A DNA stretch of 64,000 nt, from contig JAADJB010000013.1 in the NCBI GenBank assembly GCA_013151035.1, forward strand, positions 1-64,000, read 5' to 3'. Source of the stretch: Gammaproteobacteria bacterium (GTDB taxonomy: Bacteria; Pseudomonadota; Gammaproteobacteria; JAADJB01). How positions within the stretch are numbered: the first letter of the stretch is position 1; every line of letters begins with the position of its first letter. Below are positions 1 through 10,412 of the stretch, piece after piece. A program made the position numbers and the translations under genes. Below the pieces are notes generated by a model that worked only from the letters and a program-made list of their open reading frames with translations, was not told where the DNA came from and ran no database searches.

Positions 1-26
1 TACCTTGTTGCAGACGATCAAAAACC

Positions 27-45
27 TTAGCCTATAATCGGCTAA
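27..45 (-). terminator. Weak hairpin, possible minus-strand terminator
   Basis: A 6-bp inverted repeat (TTAGCC / GGCTAA, 7-nt loop). Read on the minus strand it is followed after two bases by a run of five T. It lies downstream of the minus-strand gene fragments at 127-713 and could have ended their transcript. The stem is short, so this is tentative. Confidence 0.25.
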
Positions 46-126
46 TAAAAAGGGTGTTATTTTTTCATAAAATAATACTGTCCTCCCTGATATTGGGTGA
101 ATGGAAGGGTTGTTCCCCCCAATTGA

Positions 127-276
127 TCAGCCTGATGCCCAGGCAGGCTTAATAAACCCTCTGATTTGCATGGGTGCATGACACAGCGGACACTTAAACA
201 CAGGTCGTGGGTGTGGTGCTGGAATACCCACTGACCCCGGTTCTTCCTTTCCACACAGTAAAGCAAAACGAAAGTG
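127..276 (-). pseudogene. Fragment with a zinc-ribbon-like CPLC motif
   Basis: This is an open minus-strand frame of about 49 residues with no start codon, ending in TGA at 127-129. It contains KCPLCHAPMQIRGF near the end, a CxxC knuckle of the kind found at the tails of some transposases and other zinc-ribbon proteins. A second cysteine (LLCGKEE) lies upstream. The frame is closed by stops on both sides and there is no ribosome-binding site, so it is read as the tail of a decayed gene. The family is not recognised. It directly follows the VPLPA-CTERM remnant on the same strand but in another frame. Confidence 0.3.
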
Positions 277-286
277 TCAACCCAGC

Positions 287-457
287 TTACGCCTGGCCAC
301 ACCCACCCAAGCCCATCAAGCCCGATCCAAATAACCACACCGCTGCAGGTACCGGTACCGAGCTGTATGTCTGTATGTTCGTCCAAAACACGAGAAAGGG
401 ATTTAAGTTGAAATCCGAACTCGTGTTTTGAGTGATTATCGTATAAACCAGCCTGGG
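287..457 (-). pseudogene. C-terminal remnant of a VPLPA-CTERM (PEP-CTERM-like) exported protein
   Basis: The minus-strand frame reads VPVPAAVWLFGSGLMGLGG (residues encoded by roughly 302-358), then CGQA and a TAA stop at 287-289. This is a near-perfect match to the VPLPA-CTERM sorting signal: a Val-Pro-x-Pro-Ala start, then a Trp-Leu-Phe-Gly-Ser-Gly-Leu transmembrane stretch. The usual basic tail (Arg-rich) after the helix is missing, replaced by CGQA. The frame is open for only about 56 residues, is closed upstream by TAG at 458-460, and has no start codon. In the known systems such tails are recognised by an exosortase at the inner membrane of EPS-producing Gram-negative bacteria. Here the gene body is gone, so it is called a remnant. 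Confidence 0.6.
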
Positions 458-506
458 CTATGCGGGTTTCTCGCATGCTTAATCTTCTTGGTTTGTGGTT
501 TGTTGT

Positions 507-713
507 TCACACTTTATCCTTATACAAATCATGTGGTTTTATAAATGAGAAAAGTTTTTTATAAAGTTTATATTCATTCGGGTAATCCAAGCCTTCTTTT
601 AATGTCTCAAGAGTATTATTAAACAATATATCTTTGAATTCTTTTTGCGAATAAAAAGAAAATCTTTCAAGGCCAGGAGTTATGAAAGTAGGTTTATAAT
701 GACCTTCCCATAT
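507..713 (-). pseudogene. Unidentified C-terminal gene fragment
   Basis: This minus-strand frame of about 68 residues begins right after a stop codon (714-716) and ends in TGA at 507-509. It has the composition of a real protein: GHYKPTFITPGLERF, then FKDILFNNTLETLKEGLDYP and a lysine-rich end (HDLYKDKV). It has no start codon. The local sequence is more AT-rich than the neighbouring housekeeping genes, which suggests acquired DNA. No family is recognised. It is probably the tail of a gene whose front has been deleted. The rest of 720-824 shows nothing that can be interpreted. Confidence 0.35.
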
Positions 714-824
714 TCATTTTTATGCTTAATTCTTTCCTGATTTGAAGGTGTTATTTTTTAGGAAGGGGACTCTATCCTCGAAAATCAACATATAACTAAA
801 TGATAGGGTTGTATCTGAGATTAA

Positions 825-854
825 TTGACAACCCCTTGTTGCCGCTCATATGCT
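825..854 (+). promoter_or_regulatory. Promoter of the Xre/RES module
   Basis: TTGACA (825-830, a perfect -35) is followed after 18 bp by TATGCT (849-854). The predicted transcript would start near 861. That is downstream of the first in-frame ATG (850) and upstream of the ATG at 886, so it supports 886 as the antitoxin start. Confidence 0.55.
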
Positions 855-885
855 ACCATTAACAGGTGATTATAAGGGGCGTTCC

Positions 886-1245
886 ATGGGTGCTGGTTTT
901 CTTCAAAGGGTTATTGGTAAAGAGGGTGTTGAAGCCACATCTTTGGCCCGTACACTCCATATCACTAAGCAGGAGCTTGCTGCTGCTACGGGTTTATCGC
1001 GTGATGCGGTGACTAAAACAAGCCGTTCCAGCTCTGTGGCTACTCAGGGTCGGTTGCGTGAGACTGTTGAAATTATTAATCGTGTGATCCCCTGGTCTGG
1101 TTCGGTTGAATTGGCTTTTGCCTGGTATCGTTCACAACCACTGCCTTCCTTTGGCGATAAAACTGCAGAAGATCTATTGAAAGAGGGCAGAGGCCAGGCC
1201 TTGCGGGACTACCTAAGCAGGATTGCTGAGGGAGGCTATGCTTGA
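886..1245 (+). CDS. Xre/MbcA/ParS-type antitoxin (DUF2384) of a RES toxin-antitoxin pair
   Basis: A 119-residue protein. The N-terminal half contains a helix-turn-helix-like segment (LHITKQELAAATGLSRDAVT). The C-terminal half has the toxin-binding DUF2384 pattern: RLRETVEIINRVIPWSGS, then AFAWYRSQPLPSFGDKTAEDLL, and a final GRGQALRDYLSRIAEGGYA. In this family the antitoxin binds the RES toxin and represses its own promoter. The start at 886 is chosen over the in-frame ATG at 850 because AGGGG lies six bases upstream of it and the -10 box overlaps 850. The stop overlaps the TTG start of the toxin frame by four bases, as is usual for these pairs. The antitoxin looks intact although the toxin is not. 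Confidence 0.85.
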   Translation: MGAGFLQRVIGKEGVEATSLARTLHITKQELAAATGLSRDAVTKTSRSSSVATQGRLRETVEIINRVIPWSGSVELAFAWYRSQPLPSFGDKTAEDLLKEGRGQALRDYLSRIAEGGYA

Positions 1246-1787
1246 GTTTTGTTGACCAATACATTTGTTTTCAATAGCGGGTTTGCCGTGGTCACCATCC
1301 AAAATGGGCGTTTAATCCAGCCTCTGGTCAGGGTGCTGCACGTCATGGTGGTCGATTTAATCCTGTTGGGGTTCCAGCCCTATATGCTTCGCTTGACCCT
1401 ATTACGGCTTTACACGAGGTTCAACAAGGATTTATCTTTAAGTCTCAGCCTGTTACGATTTATTATTATGATGTGGATTGTCAATCTATTGTTGATTTAA
1501 CTCATCCCCAAACCTTGGCAGCTACAGGCTATAGTTTGTTAGATCTGGCTTGTGGTTGGGAGTTTATTATTAGCAATGGAGATACGCCTCCGACATGGAA
1601 TCTTGTTGAGCAATTAATTTCTGCCGAGGTTGCGGGTATCATTGTACTGAGTTATGCAGCAGGGGTATCACCTGGCGGGAAAAATATTGTCTTTTGGAAC
1701 TGGAACAATTCCCTGCCCTACCGGGTTAAAGTTATTGATGATTATGAAAGATTACCTAAGGATGGGGTGTCCTGGGAAGGTCGATAA
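1242..1787 (+). pseudogene. RES-domain toxin, interrupted by an amber codon
   Basis: The frame spans 182 codons from a TTG at 1242 to TAA at 1785-1787 and is continuous except for one TAG at 1275-1277 (codon 12). After the stop comes a complete RES domain: HHPKWAFNPASGQGAARHGG, GRFNPVGVPALYASLDPITA, a conserved LHE, and a C-terminal GVSPGGKNIVFW. RES toxins are NAD+-degrading enzymes that stop growth when released from their antitoxin. The stop lies where the family usually has the aromatic residue before Arg-Val/Ile (a Tyr or Trp codon is one base away). No good in-frame start follows the TAG before the core. The gene is therefore probably inactive. A sequencing error would restore it. Confidence 0.75.
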
Positions 1788-1808
1788 AAGATTTTGTATC
1801 GGGTAATG

Positions 1809-1837
1809 TTTATTCTGGCAAGGAATGTGCATATAAT
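1809..1837 (+). promoter_or_regulatory. Candidate promoter of parE
   Basis: A perfect -10 TATAAT at 1832-1837 is preceded at 17 bp by a weak -35 (TTTATT, 1809-1814). It lies 55 bp upstream of the parE start. The TATAAT has TG four bases upstream, close to an extended -10. Confidence 0.4.
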
Positions 1838-1886
1838 CGATTAGTTTAGTCACGTTTTGTGCGAAATAGGTTAAGGGTTTTATTGA

Positions 1887-3791
<1,905 letters not shown>

Positions 3792-3797
3792 AGGGAT

Positions 3798-6362
3798 ATG
3801 ATGAATAGTCAGGAAAAACAGTTAAGGGTACGTCATTACCGTCGTCTGGATGCGCGTTCTGATCGGAAGGAACTGGTGACTGAGGTTGTCACCATCGGTT
3901 CGGAAACAGGGCTTTTTCTGGAAAAGATGGAAGAAAAAAAGATGACTCGCGCCTGCTTCCTGACCATTGATATGCGAGGTAAGGTGCAGGGGCAGTGTAA
4001 GCGTTATATCCTCGATGATCGTGTTTTTCATCTGGATAATATCTCTTATGCAATTTATCGGAAAGGTCTTGCTGATGATAACGGTGTCTATACCCTGGCA
4101 ACCTACGAAGCGATTGTGAATGGTGAACACACCTATCGCATGATGCGTAAGAAGAAAGATACCTTTGTGCCCACCGCGCCAGGAGAGGATGAATCATCAC
4201 AGGCTCGTCCGCGTGAATCCGGGCCGTCACGCGTTGAGGTTAGTGGGGGTGAGTTCTCTCGTACAGGTGTTTTGTACAGTCCACCCATTATCCCCTTTGG
4301 TTATCATAAACGTCGTGGTGAGGAACGTTTGCAATATGTGACAGCGATCAAGATGAACACGGGGGGGATGATGCATGATGCCTCGACACGCGATATCTCG
4401 GTCTCGGGTGTCCTGATCGGGGTTAAGGGTTTCTTTGATTTTGAATACGGTGAAGTGGTTGAGGTTGATTTCACTCTGTTACAGGATGAAGATGAGGCTG
4501 AAGGTGTTGAGCTGACCGGTTTGAAATACGTTGTTAATCATATTGAGCGTAAAGCAACGGAATGCCTGTTGGGTCTGCGTATTATGGAAGAATCGCATAC
4601 GGAGGCATTTGAGGCCTATATTCTGGGCTTGATTGAACGTTATCGGCGCAAATACAAGCTGGACGTTGAGGATGAGTTCTGGACGGCTGCTGCCTGGATT
4701 TATGAACGTGCCTACACCGAAAACCTGATCCCCTTACCCTTCTTTGTGTCTCAGGATGATGAGGGACGATTACAAACACAGACCGTGATTGTTGCCGATG
4801 GTAATCAACCGCTACAGGACTTTTTTAAGGATCAGGGCGGGTTGGATGATTATTCCCCACTGGGTTTGCCGCATCGCTTGCAATATTTGCAAGAGCATGG
4901 CGAGCTGATTATGGCGTTGTACCATGTTGATGGCGATAAGGGTGCAGGTCTTTATTCAGCAACCAGCAATGAGTTTGAATCAACGGATGACTGGTATCGT
5001 TTTCTACGTTATGCCTTGGGACGCAAGGACTATCGTGTGCTTAAGATGGCAGTCTCTTCCATCCCGCTGAAGATGCCCAATGCAGAAAAGGTTGAGGGCA
5101 TCATGGAATCAATGATGGAATGTTGTGAAGAAGATGCGAAGGATTTGTTAAGTCAGATTTCATTGCTCTCCTTTTCTGCCCAGTTGATTGATATTACCGT
5201 ACAGATGAAGACTTTGCTTGAGATCAGGGGTGATTCAACTCGGGTCGAGGATATGAGTGGCATCCAGGTGTGGACGAAGAATGTGCGTTGTCATGTGGTG
5301 GATGGTAGTGTGTCGAAGACCTTATCTGAGGAAGATGCCGCATTGTTTCCGGAGCTGATTCATTTTGGTCGTATTTATGCGCGTACTGAGCACCGTTATG
5401 TTGCCGAGATCGGGGTGGATATCAAGGTGGATGGTAACAAGATAACAACAGTTACCAAGGATCTTTCGGTCCGTGGTCTGTGTGCTGTATTACCCCGTGA
5501 CGTAAGTCTTAAGGCTGATAGTGAGGTTTCTGTGGGTCTGCCCAAGTTACAGAAAATGTGTCCTAATGCCAGTTTGAGTGATATTCCTTATCGTCTGGTC
5601 AAGGTGGTGGCAGGACGAGAAAATCGCCTGATGCTGGAACGTGTCCGAGGTAATCATTTAAATGATGAGCTGGATAAATTCTTCATTGATTTGATTGATA
5701 GAAACAAGAAAAAATTGAAGGTCGATCGTGAAGATATCAATAGTACGGCAAACATACGTTTGCATGAAAGTATTGTTGTTGATAATCTTGCTGGCGTGCC
5801 CTTTTTTATTGCCCGGGATGACCAGGGTAAGGCGGTGATGCAGTGGGTTGCGATCTCGGATAAGCCCTCTTCATTAGGTGAGTTTTTTCGTTCTGAAGAT
5901 GGTCGTTATGATTTACGCTGGATTACTGAAGCGCGGGTGGTGGTGGATCTGTTTGGTAGCGTGATCGCAATGCGAGGTAGTTCCTCTTCAAATAGTCAGC
6001 GTAAAACACATGATGGTGTAGAGATGTATTTTTACAAGACGCAAGGTGCTGAAGAGGGTGGAGCGGAGATACATGCAGCCAGTGCGTTAGAATTTCTGGA
6101 AGATGGAGAAAAAGAGAGATTTATCAGCAAGGCGATTGCATCGGGTGATTATCTCTTTGTTAAATTAATGGTGACCTATACCATGGATCTGGATCCAACA
6201 GAATTAAGTCATGTGCTGGATCCATTGAGAACCTATTCGAGACATAAGGTGTTTAAGTTACAGGGGCAATTACGATCATTATTAGGTTGTGGCGAGATGT
6301 TTGATATTAGCGGAGAGATACTGTTGACGTATGGCAAGGAAACGTCCGGAGATGCTGTGTAG
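3798..6362 (+). CDS. Large protein with two PilZ domains in an internally duplicated architecture
   Basis: An 854-residue cytoplasmic protein without signal peptide or membrane segments. Two PilZ-like cores are visible, with DISVSGV (about 199-205) and KDLSVRGL (about 554-561); each fits the DxSxxG motif of c-di-GMP-binding PilZ domains. An Arg-rich stretch (KRRGEER) precedes the first core and RIYARTEHRY the second, the expected position of RxxxR. What follows each core is also repeated: ENLIPLPFFVSQDDEGRLQ in the first half, VDNLAGVPFFIARDDQGKAV in the second. The protein is therefore a tandem duplication of a PilZ-plus-partner unit of about 350 residues. Its role is unknown; c-di-GMP binding is inferred from the motifs. 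It lies between parE and parC with 6-bp and 0-bp gaps, so it should be co-transcribed with topoisomerase IV. The ATG ATG start follows AAGGG. Confidence 0.8.
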   Translation: MMNSQEKQLRVRHYRRLDARSDRKELVTEVVTIGSETGLFLEKMEEKKMTRACFLTIDMRGKVQGQCKRYILDDRVFHLDNISYAIYRKGLADDNGVYTLATYEAIVNGEHTYRMMRKKKDTFVPTAPGEDESSQARPRESGPSRVEVSGGEFSRTGVLYSPPIIPFGYHKRRGEERLQYVTAIKMNTGGMMHDASTRDISVSGVLIGVKGFFDFEYGEVVEVDFTLLQDEDEAEGVELTGLKYVVNHIERKATECLLGLRIMEESHTEAFEAYILGLIERYRRKYKLDVEDEFWTAAAWIYERAYTENLIPLPFFVSQDDEGRLQTQTVIVADGNQPLQDFFKDQGGLDDYSPLGLPHRLQYLQEHGELIMALYHVDGDKGAGLYSATSNEFESTDDWYRFLRYALGRKDYRVLKMAVSSIPLKMPNAEKVEGIMESMMECCEEDAKDLLSQISLLSFSAQLIDITVQMKTLLEIRGDSTRVEDMSGIQVWTKNVRCHVVDGSVSKTLSEEDAALFPELIHFGRIYARTEHRYVAEIGVDIKVDGNKITTVTKDLSVRGLCAVLPRDVSLKADSEVSVGLPKLQKMCPNASLSDIPYRLVKVVAGRENRLMLERVRGNHLNDELDKFFIDLIDRNKKKLKVDREDINSTANIRLHESIVVDNLAGVPFFIARDDQGKAVMQWVAISDKPSSLGEFFRSEDGRYDLRWITEARVVVDLFGSVIAMRGSSSSNSQRKTHDGVEMYFYKTQGAEEGGAEIHAASALEFLEDGEKERFISKAIASGDYLFVKLMVTYTMDLDPTELSHVLDPLRTYSRHKVFKLQGQLRSLLGCGEMFDISGEILLTYGKETSGDAV

Positions 6363-8612
6363 ATGAAGGCAATGGATCTTGATTTTGAGGGTGTTGAACG
6401 TCAACCGTTAAAGAACTTTGCTGAACAGGCCTACCTGGATTATTCCATGTACGTTATTCTCGATCGTGCTTTGCCGCATATTGGTGATGGGTTAAAGCCC
6501 GTGCAGCGCCGTATTATCTATGCGATGTCTGAGTTGGGGCTTTCGGCGACTGCCAAATATAAGAAATCAGCACGCACGGTGGGTGATGTGCTGGGTAAGT
6601 TTCACCCTCATGGCGATAGTGCTTGTTATGAGGCGATGGTGTTGATGGCACAACCCTTTTCCTATCGTTATCCGTTAGTGGATGGTCAGGGTAACTGGGG
6701 CTCAGCGGATGACCCCAAGTCCTTTGCCGCGATGCGTTACACCGAGTCGCGTCTGGCGGCTTATGCCGAGGTATTGTTATCTGAGCTGGGGCAGGGCACG
6801 GTGGATTGGGTGCCTAATTTTGATGGCACCATGGAAGAACCCTCGCTGCTACCTGCACGTCTACCGAATGTATTGTTGAATGGTACCACGGGTATTGCGG
6901 TGGGTATGGCGACCGATATCCCTCCACATAATCTACGCGAGGTTGTCAGTGCGGCTATTCACTTGTTGGATACGCCGAAGGCTAGTGTTATTGATTTGTG
7001 TAAGCATATCCAGGGCCCGGATTACCCGACCGATGCTGAGATTATTACAGCGCCTGATGATCTGTTGGCAATTTATGAGCAAGGTCATGGCTCAGTGCGT
7101 ATGCGTGCCTGTTATGAACGGGAACAGAGTGAGATTATTATTACCGCATTACCGCATCAGGTGTCGGGTAACAAAGTGCTGGAACAAATTGCAGCGCAGA
7201 TGACGGCTAAAAAACTGCCCATGGTTGAAGACCTGCGTGATGAATCCGATCATGAAAATCCGACGCGTCTGGTGATTGTGCCGCGTTCTAATCGTATTGA
7301 TACCGATGCCTTGATGTCACATCTGTTTGCCAGTACCGATCTGGAAAAAAGCTATCGGGTTAACCTGAATATTATTGGTCTGGATGGCCGCCCCCAGGTT
7401 AAGGATTTACGCATGATCCTGAAGGAGTGGCTGACGTTTCGTTTAACCACAGTGCGTAAACGTCTGGAATACAGGCTTGATAAAGTGCTTCGTCGCCTGC
7501 ATATCCTGGATGCCTTATTGATTGCCTATCTCAATATTGATGAGGTGATTGCGATTATTCGTAATGAAGAAAAGCCTAAGCCAGCATTGATGAAGCGTTT
7601 TCAGATCACTGAGATTCAAAGTGATGCCATTCTTGATCTAAAACTGCGTCACCTGGCGCGGCTGGAAGAAGTCAAGATTGTTGGTGAGCAGAAAGAACTG
7701 GCGGATGAGCGTGATCAGTTACAGACACTACTCTCCTCAAAGCTTCGTATGAAGACCTTGATTCGTAAAGAGCTGATGGCGGATGCAGAAAAGTATGGTG
7801 ATGAACGACGTGCGCCGATTGTAAGACGTGATGCGGCGCAGGTGATGGATGAAACAGCTCTGGTTCCGAGTGAACCGGTGACTATTGTGTTGTCGAAAAA
7901 AGGTTGGGTGCGTTCGGCTAAAGGGCATGAAGTTGATGCGCAGGGCCTGAATTACAAGGCGGGCGACGCTTTCCTTGTGGCAGTTTGTGGCCGCAGTAAT
8001 CAAATGGTGAGTTTTATTGATTCTACCGGACGCACTTATTCATTATCCGCATACCTGCTACCTTCTGCCCGAGGTCATGGTGAACCTTTAACAGGTCGAT
8101 TGAATCCGCCTGATGGCTCGGTCTTTGCCGGTATGATGATGGGTGTTGATGAGGATCAGTATTTACTATCCAGTGATGCCGGTTATGGTTTTGTAGCCAC
8201 CTTAAAGGATTTAATGGTCAAGAATAAGGCCGGTAAGGCAGGTCTTAATGTGGCTAAGGGTGGTCGTGTGTTAGCCCCGGTCAGGGTGACTAATTATCAA
8301 ACTGATTTACTGGCAGTGGTGAGTAATGAAGGGCGTATGCTGGTGTTTTCAATACAGGATCTGCCGTGCTTGTCACGAGGTAAGGGTAATAAGATTATGG
8401 CAATCCCGAAGGTGAAGCGGGATGCTGGAGAGGAATATATTGTGGGCGTTGCCGCTGTTCCTGAAGGTGGTGTGTTGGAGTTGGTCTGTGGTAAGCGTAG
8501 TATGAAGTTGAAGTACAAAGAACTGATTGATTATCAGGGCGAACGGGGTCGACGTGGGAACAAGTTGCCACGTGGTTGGCAGAAGGTGACCGCAGTTAAT
8601 TCAGGTCAGTAG
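6363..8612 (+). CDS. parC: DNA topoisomerase IV subunit A
   Basis: ParC is the DNA-cutting subunit of topoisomerase IV and works as a ParC2ParE2 heterotetramer. It has 749 residues, the normal length. The catalytic tyrosine is in [10 protein letters not shown], and the breakage-reunion domain carries [20 protein letters not shown]-type sequence ([19 protein letters not shown]). The quinolone-resistance-determining stretch reads [13 protein letters not shown], with the wild-type Ser and Glu at the positions of E. coli Ser80 and Glu84, so no target-site resistance is visible. The C-terminal half has the degenerate beta-pinwheel repeats and lacks the GyrA-box, which fits ParC and not GyrA. The ATG follows directly on the stop of the PilZ gene. 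Confidence 0.96.
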   Translation: MKAMDLDFEGVERQPLKNFAEQAYLDYSMYVILDRALPHIGDGLKPVQRRIIYAMSELGLSATAKYKKSARTVGDVLGKFHPHGDSACYEAMVLMAQPFSYRYPLVDGQGNWGSADDPKSFAAMRYTESRLAAYAEVLLSELGQGTVDWVPNFDGTMEEPSLLPARLPNVLLNGTTGIAVGMATDIPPHNLREVVSAAIHLLDTPKASVIDLCKHIQGPDYPTDAEIITAPDDLLAIYEQGHGSVRMRACYEREQSEIIITALPHQVSGNKVLEQIAAQMTAKKLPMVEDLRDESDHENPTRLVIVPRSNRIDTDALMSHLFASTDLEKSYRVNLNIIGLDGRPQVKDLRMILKEWLTFRLTTVRKRLEYRLDKVLRRLHILDALLIAYLNIDEVIAIIRNEEKPKPALMKRFQITEIQSDAILDLKLRHLARLEEVKIVGEQKELADERDQLQTLLSSKLRMKTLIRKELMADAEKYGDERRAPIVRRDAAQVMDETALVPSEPVTIVLSKKGWVRSAKGHEVDAQGLNYKAGDAFLVAVCGRSNQMVSFIDSTGRTYSLSAYLLPSARGHGEPLTGRLNPPDGSVFAGMMMGVDEDQYLLSSDAGYGFVATLKDLMVKNKAGKAGLNVAKGGRVLAPVRVTNYQTDLLAVVSNEGRMLVFSIQDLPCLSRGKGNKIMAIPKVKRDAGEEYIVGVAAVPEGGVLELVCGKRSMKLKYKELIDYQGERGRRGNKLPRGWQKVTAVNSGQ

Positions 8613-8619
8613 GGGCATA

Positions 8620-8644
8620 GGGGACAGACATGAAGTCTGTTCTC
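8620..8644. repeat. Palindrome, family D (degenerate)
   Basis: GGGGACAGAC at 8620-8629 faces GTCTGTTCTC at 8635-8644 with a 5-nt loop. It is an imperfect copy of the palindrome also found at 16852-16911 and 26358-26382. It lies between parC and the hydroxylase-kinase gene. Confidence 0.5.
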
Positions 8645-8675
8645 AACTTCGCGTTTAATGGGATGCGAGATATCA

Positions 8676-10364
8676 ATGGTTGAGTTTATACTCAAATATG
8701 AAGCCAGTATTCGCCTGAGTATGTTTATTGGTGCCGCTATCTTGCTTGCCTTGTGGGAATGGTATCGACCAAGACGAAAACTCACACAAAATAAGTCAAA
8801 ACGATGGCTGAATAATATTTCATTAATTATTAGTGGCACTATTCTGGTCAGGTTTTTTATTCCAGTGCTTGCGGTCGGGGTTGCTTATCTGACGGAGAAG
8901 AATGATTGGGGTTTTGCTAATCATTTTGAAATGAGTGGTTGGGCTCGGTTTGTTGTAACATTTGTTCTGCTCGATCTTATTATTTATTTACAACATTTGA
9001 ATTTTCATGAGATCCCTGTGTTATGGAGACTACATCGTGTGCATCATTCAGACCGGGATTGTGATGTCTCTACGGGTGTACGTTTTCATCCCATCGAAAT
9101 CCTTCTTTCTATACTGATAAAAATGACGGCCATTATTATTCTGGGTGCGCCTGTTATAGTGGTTGTTGTATTTGAATTAATGCTTAATGTGATGTCGATG
9201 TTTACCCATTCAAATATTGCCCTGAATGAGCGGCTGGAACGGATTTTGCGTTGGGTTTTTGTAACGCCGGATATGCACCGAATTCATCATTCAACCCGGG
9301 AGAATGAGGCGAATAGTAATTTTTCTTTTCATATATCCCTGTGGGATCGACTTTTCGGTACCTATATTGCTTCACCTGAAGGTGGTCATTTGAAAATGAA
9401 GATCGGTCTTGATCAGTTTGATGAAGATCAATGGCAAACCTTTACCGGCTTGCTCTATACCCCCTTTAGTAGTGGCAATATTGGTTATTCAATTAATCGT
9501 CGTGATACACGCAATGCAGATGAGCTGCATAAGTTGAATGAGCAATTAAAAATAGAGATTAATGAAAAGAAAGAACATGAAAAAGAATTGATTATTGCCA
9601 GGGACAAGGCCTACGAGGCCAGCAGGATAAAATCCGAGTTTTTATCAAATATGTCCCATGAATTGCGAACCCCGATGCATGCTATATTATCCTATTCATC
9701 ACTGGGTATGAACAAGATAGATAATGCGGAAAGGGATAAATTGCTGGGGTATTACACGCGGATCAATATGAGTGGTGAAAGATTACTTGTTTTGATTAAT
9801 GATTTACTGGATCTGTCTAAGCTGGAAGCGGGGAAGGTGGATTTTTTATTTAAAAATATTTGTATGCAGGGTATTGTTGAATCGGCAATTGCAGAGCTGG
9901 ATATGTTGGCACAAGACAAAGGGGTGGATGTTCGTTATATTCCTGCGAAATTTGATACCGATAGCTGTGTTGATGCAGACAAGATTATGCAGGTAATGTT
10001 AAATCTGCTATCGAATGCAATTAAATTTACGCCCGCTGGAGGAATGGTTAATGTCCAGATAAAGGAGCAGTCATTAGTAATTGGCAGAAGGAATACCGAT
10101 AATTCATCAATGCCGGCACTGGCGGTCTCTGTTATTGATCAAGGGGTGGGTATCCCCGAAGATGAGTTGGAGGCGGTATTTGATAAGTTTGTACAAAGTA
10201 GTCAAACAAAAACGACAGCCGGTGGTACCGGGCTTGGGCTGAGTATTTGTAAGCAAATTATAAACTGTCATCGAGGGACGATTGCAGCGAGTAATAATTC
10301 GGGTAAGGGTGCGGCATTTACCTTTGTTGTGCCCAGGAATCTGTCAGGGAGTAGGGTGTTTTGA
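8676..10364 (+). CDS. Membrane fatty-acid-hydroxylase (sterol-desaturase-like) domain fused to a histidine kinase
   Basis: A 562-residue two-part protein. The N-terminal ~270 residues form a multi-pass membrane domain with the histidine clusters of the fatty acid hydroxylase/sterol desaturase superfamily: HLNFHEIPVLWRLHRVHH, a further His in GVRFHP, FTHSN, and TPDMHRIHHS. In the family these ligands hold a di-iron centre. After a charged, probably coiled-coil linker (KLNEQLKIEINEKKEHEKE) comes a transmitter: H-box FLSNMSHELRTPMHA, N-box NLLSNAIKFTP, G1 DQGVGIPEDE, F-box FDKFVQ, G2 GGTGLGLSICK. No receiver or regulator gene is next to it. A role in sensing membrane lipid or oxygen/iron state is inference only. 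The start at 8676 (MVEFILKYEA) is preferred; an ATG at 8658 is in frame but has no clear ribosome-binding site. Gene fusion seems certain because the frame is uninterrupted. Confidence 0.85.
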   Translation: MVEFILKYEASIRLSMFIGAAILLALWEWYRPRRKLTQNKSKRWLNNISLIISGTILVRFFIPVLAVGVAYLTEKNDWGFANHFEMSGWARFVVTFVLLDLIIYLQHLNFHEIPVLWRLHRVHHSDRDCDVSTGVRFHPIEILLSILIKMTAIIILGAPVIVVVVFELMLNVMSMFTHSNIALNERLERILRWVFVTPDMHRIHHSTRENEANSNFSFHISLWDRLFGTYIASPEGGHLKMKIGLDQFDEDQWQTFTGLLYTPFSSGNIGYSINRRDTRNADELHKLNEQLKIEINEKKEHEKELIIARDKAYEASRIKSEFLSNMSHELRTPMHAILSYSSLGMNKIDNAERDKLLGYYTRINMSGERLLVLINDLLDLSKLEAGKVDFLFKNICMQGIVESAIAELDMLAQDKGVDVRYIPAKFDTDSCVDADKIMQVMLNLLSNAIKFTPAGGMVNVQIKEQSLVIGRRNTDNSSMPALAVSVIDQGVGIPEDELEAVFDKFVQSSQTKTTAGGTGLGLSICKQIINCHRGTIAASNNSGKGAAFTFVVPRNLSGSRVF

Positions 10365-10367
10365 GTC

Positions 10368-10408
10368 CTTTCCTGATACAATAGCGGCTTTTAATATCAT
10401 CAGGAAAG
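10368..10408 (+). promoter_or_regulatory. Inverted repeat covering the DUF1015 ribosome-binding site
   Basis: CTTTCCTGAT (10368-10377) and ATCAGGAAAG (10399-10408) are perfect 10-bp inverted arms around a 21-nt loop. The right arm contains the AGGAAAG that should act as ribosome-binding site for the ATG at 10413, so a folded transcript would hide it. It could alternatively be a protein-binding dyad. A TACAAT at about 10376-10381 might be a -10 box, without a recognisable -35. Confidence 0.4.
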
Positions 10409-10412
10409 AATA

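Noticed and set aside
57-476. Minus-strand open frame of 139 codons over the VPLPA remnant
   Set aside because: It runs in a different frame from the VPVPAAVWLFGSG sequence and has no protein-like motif or ribosome-binding site. The meaningful frame is the short one at 287-457.
1275-1277. TAG in the toxin as a pyrrolysine or programmed readthrough site
   Set aside because: No surrounding element supports recoding, and the position normally holds an ordinary aromatic residue. A nonsense mutation or base error is simpler.
1249-1500. Plus-strand open frame of 83 codons in the RES toxin region
   Set aside because: It is a shifted frame of the toxin. The RES domain is read in the frame starting at 1242.
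6600-6760. Possible quinolone-resistance change in parC
   Set aside because: The key Ser and Glu are both the wild-type residues.
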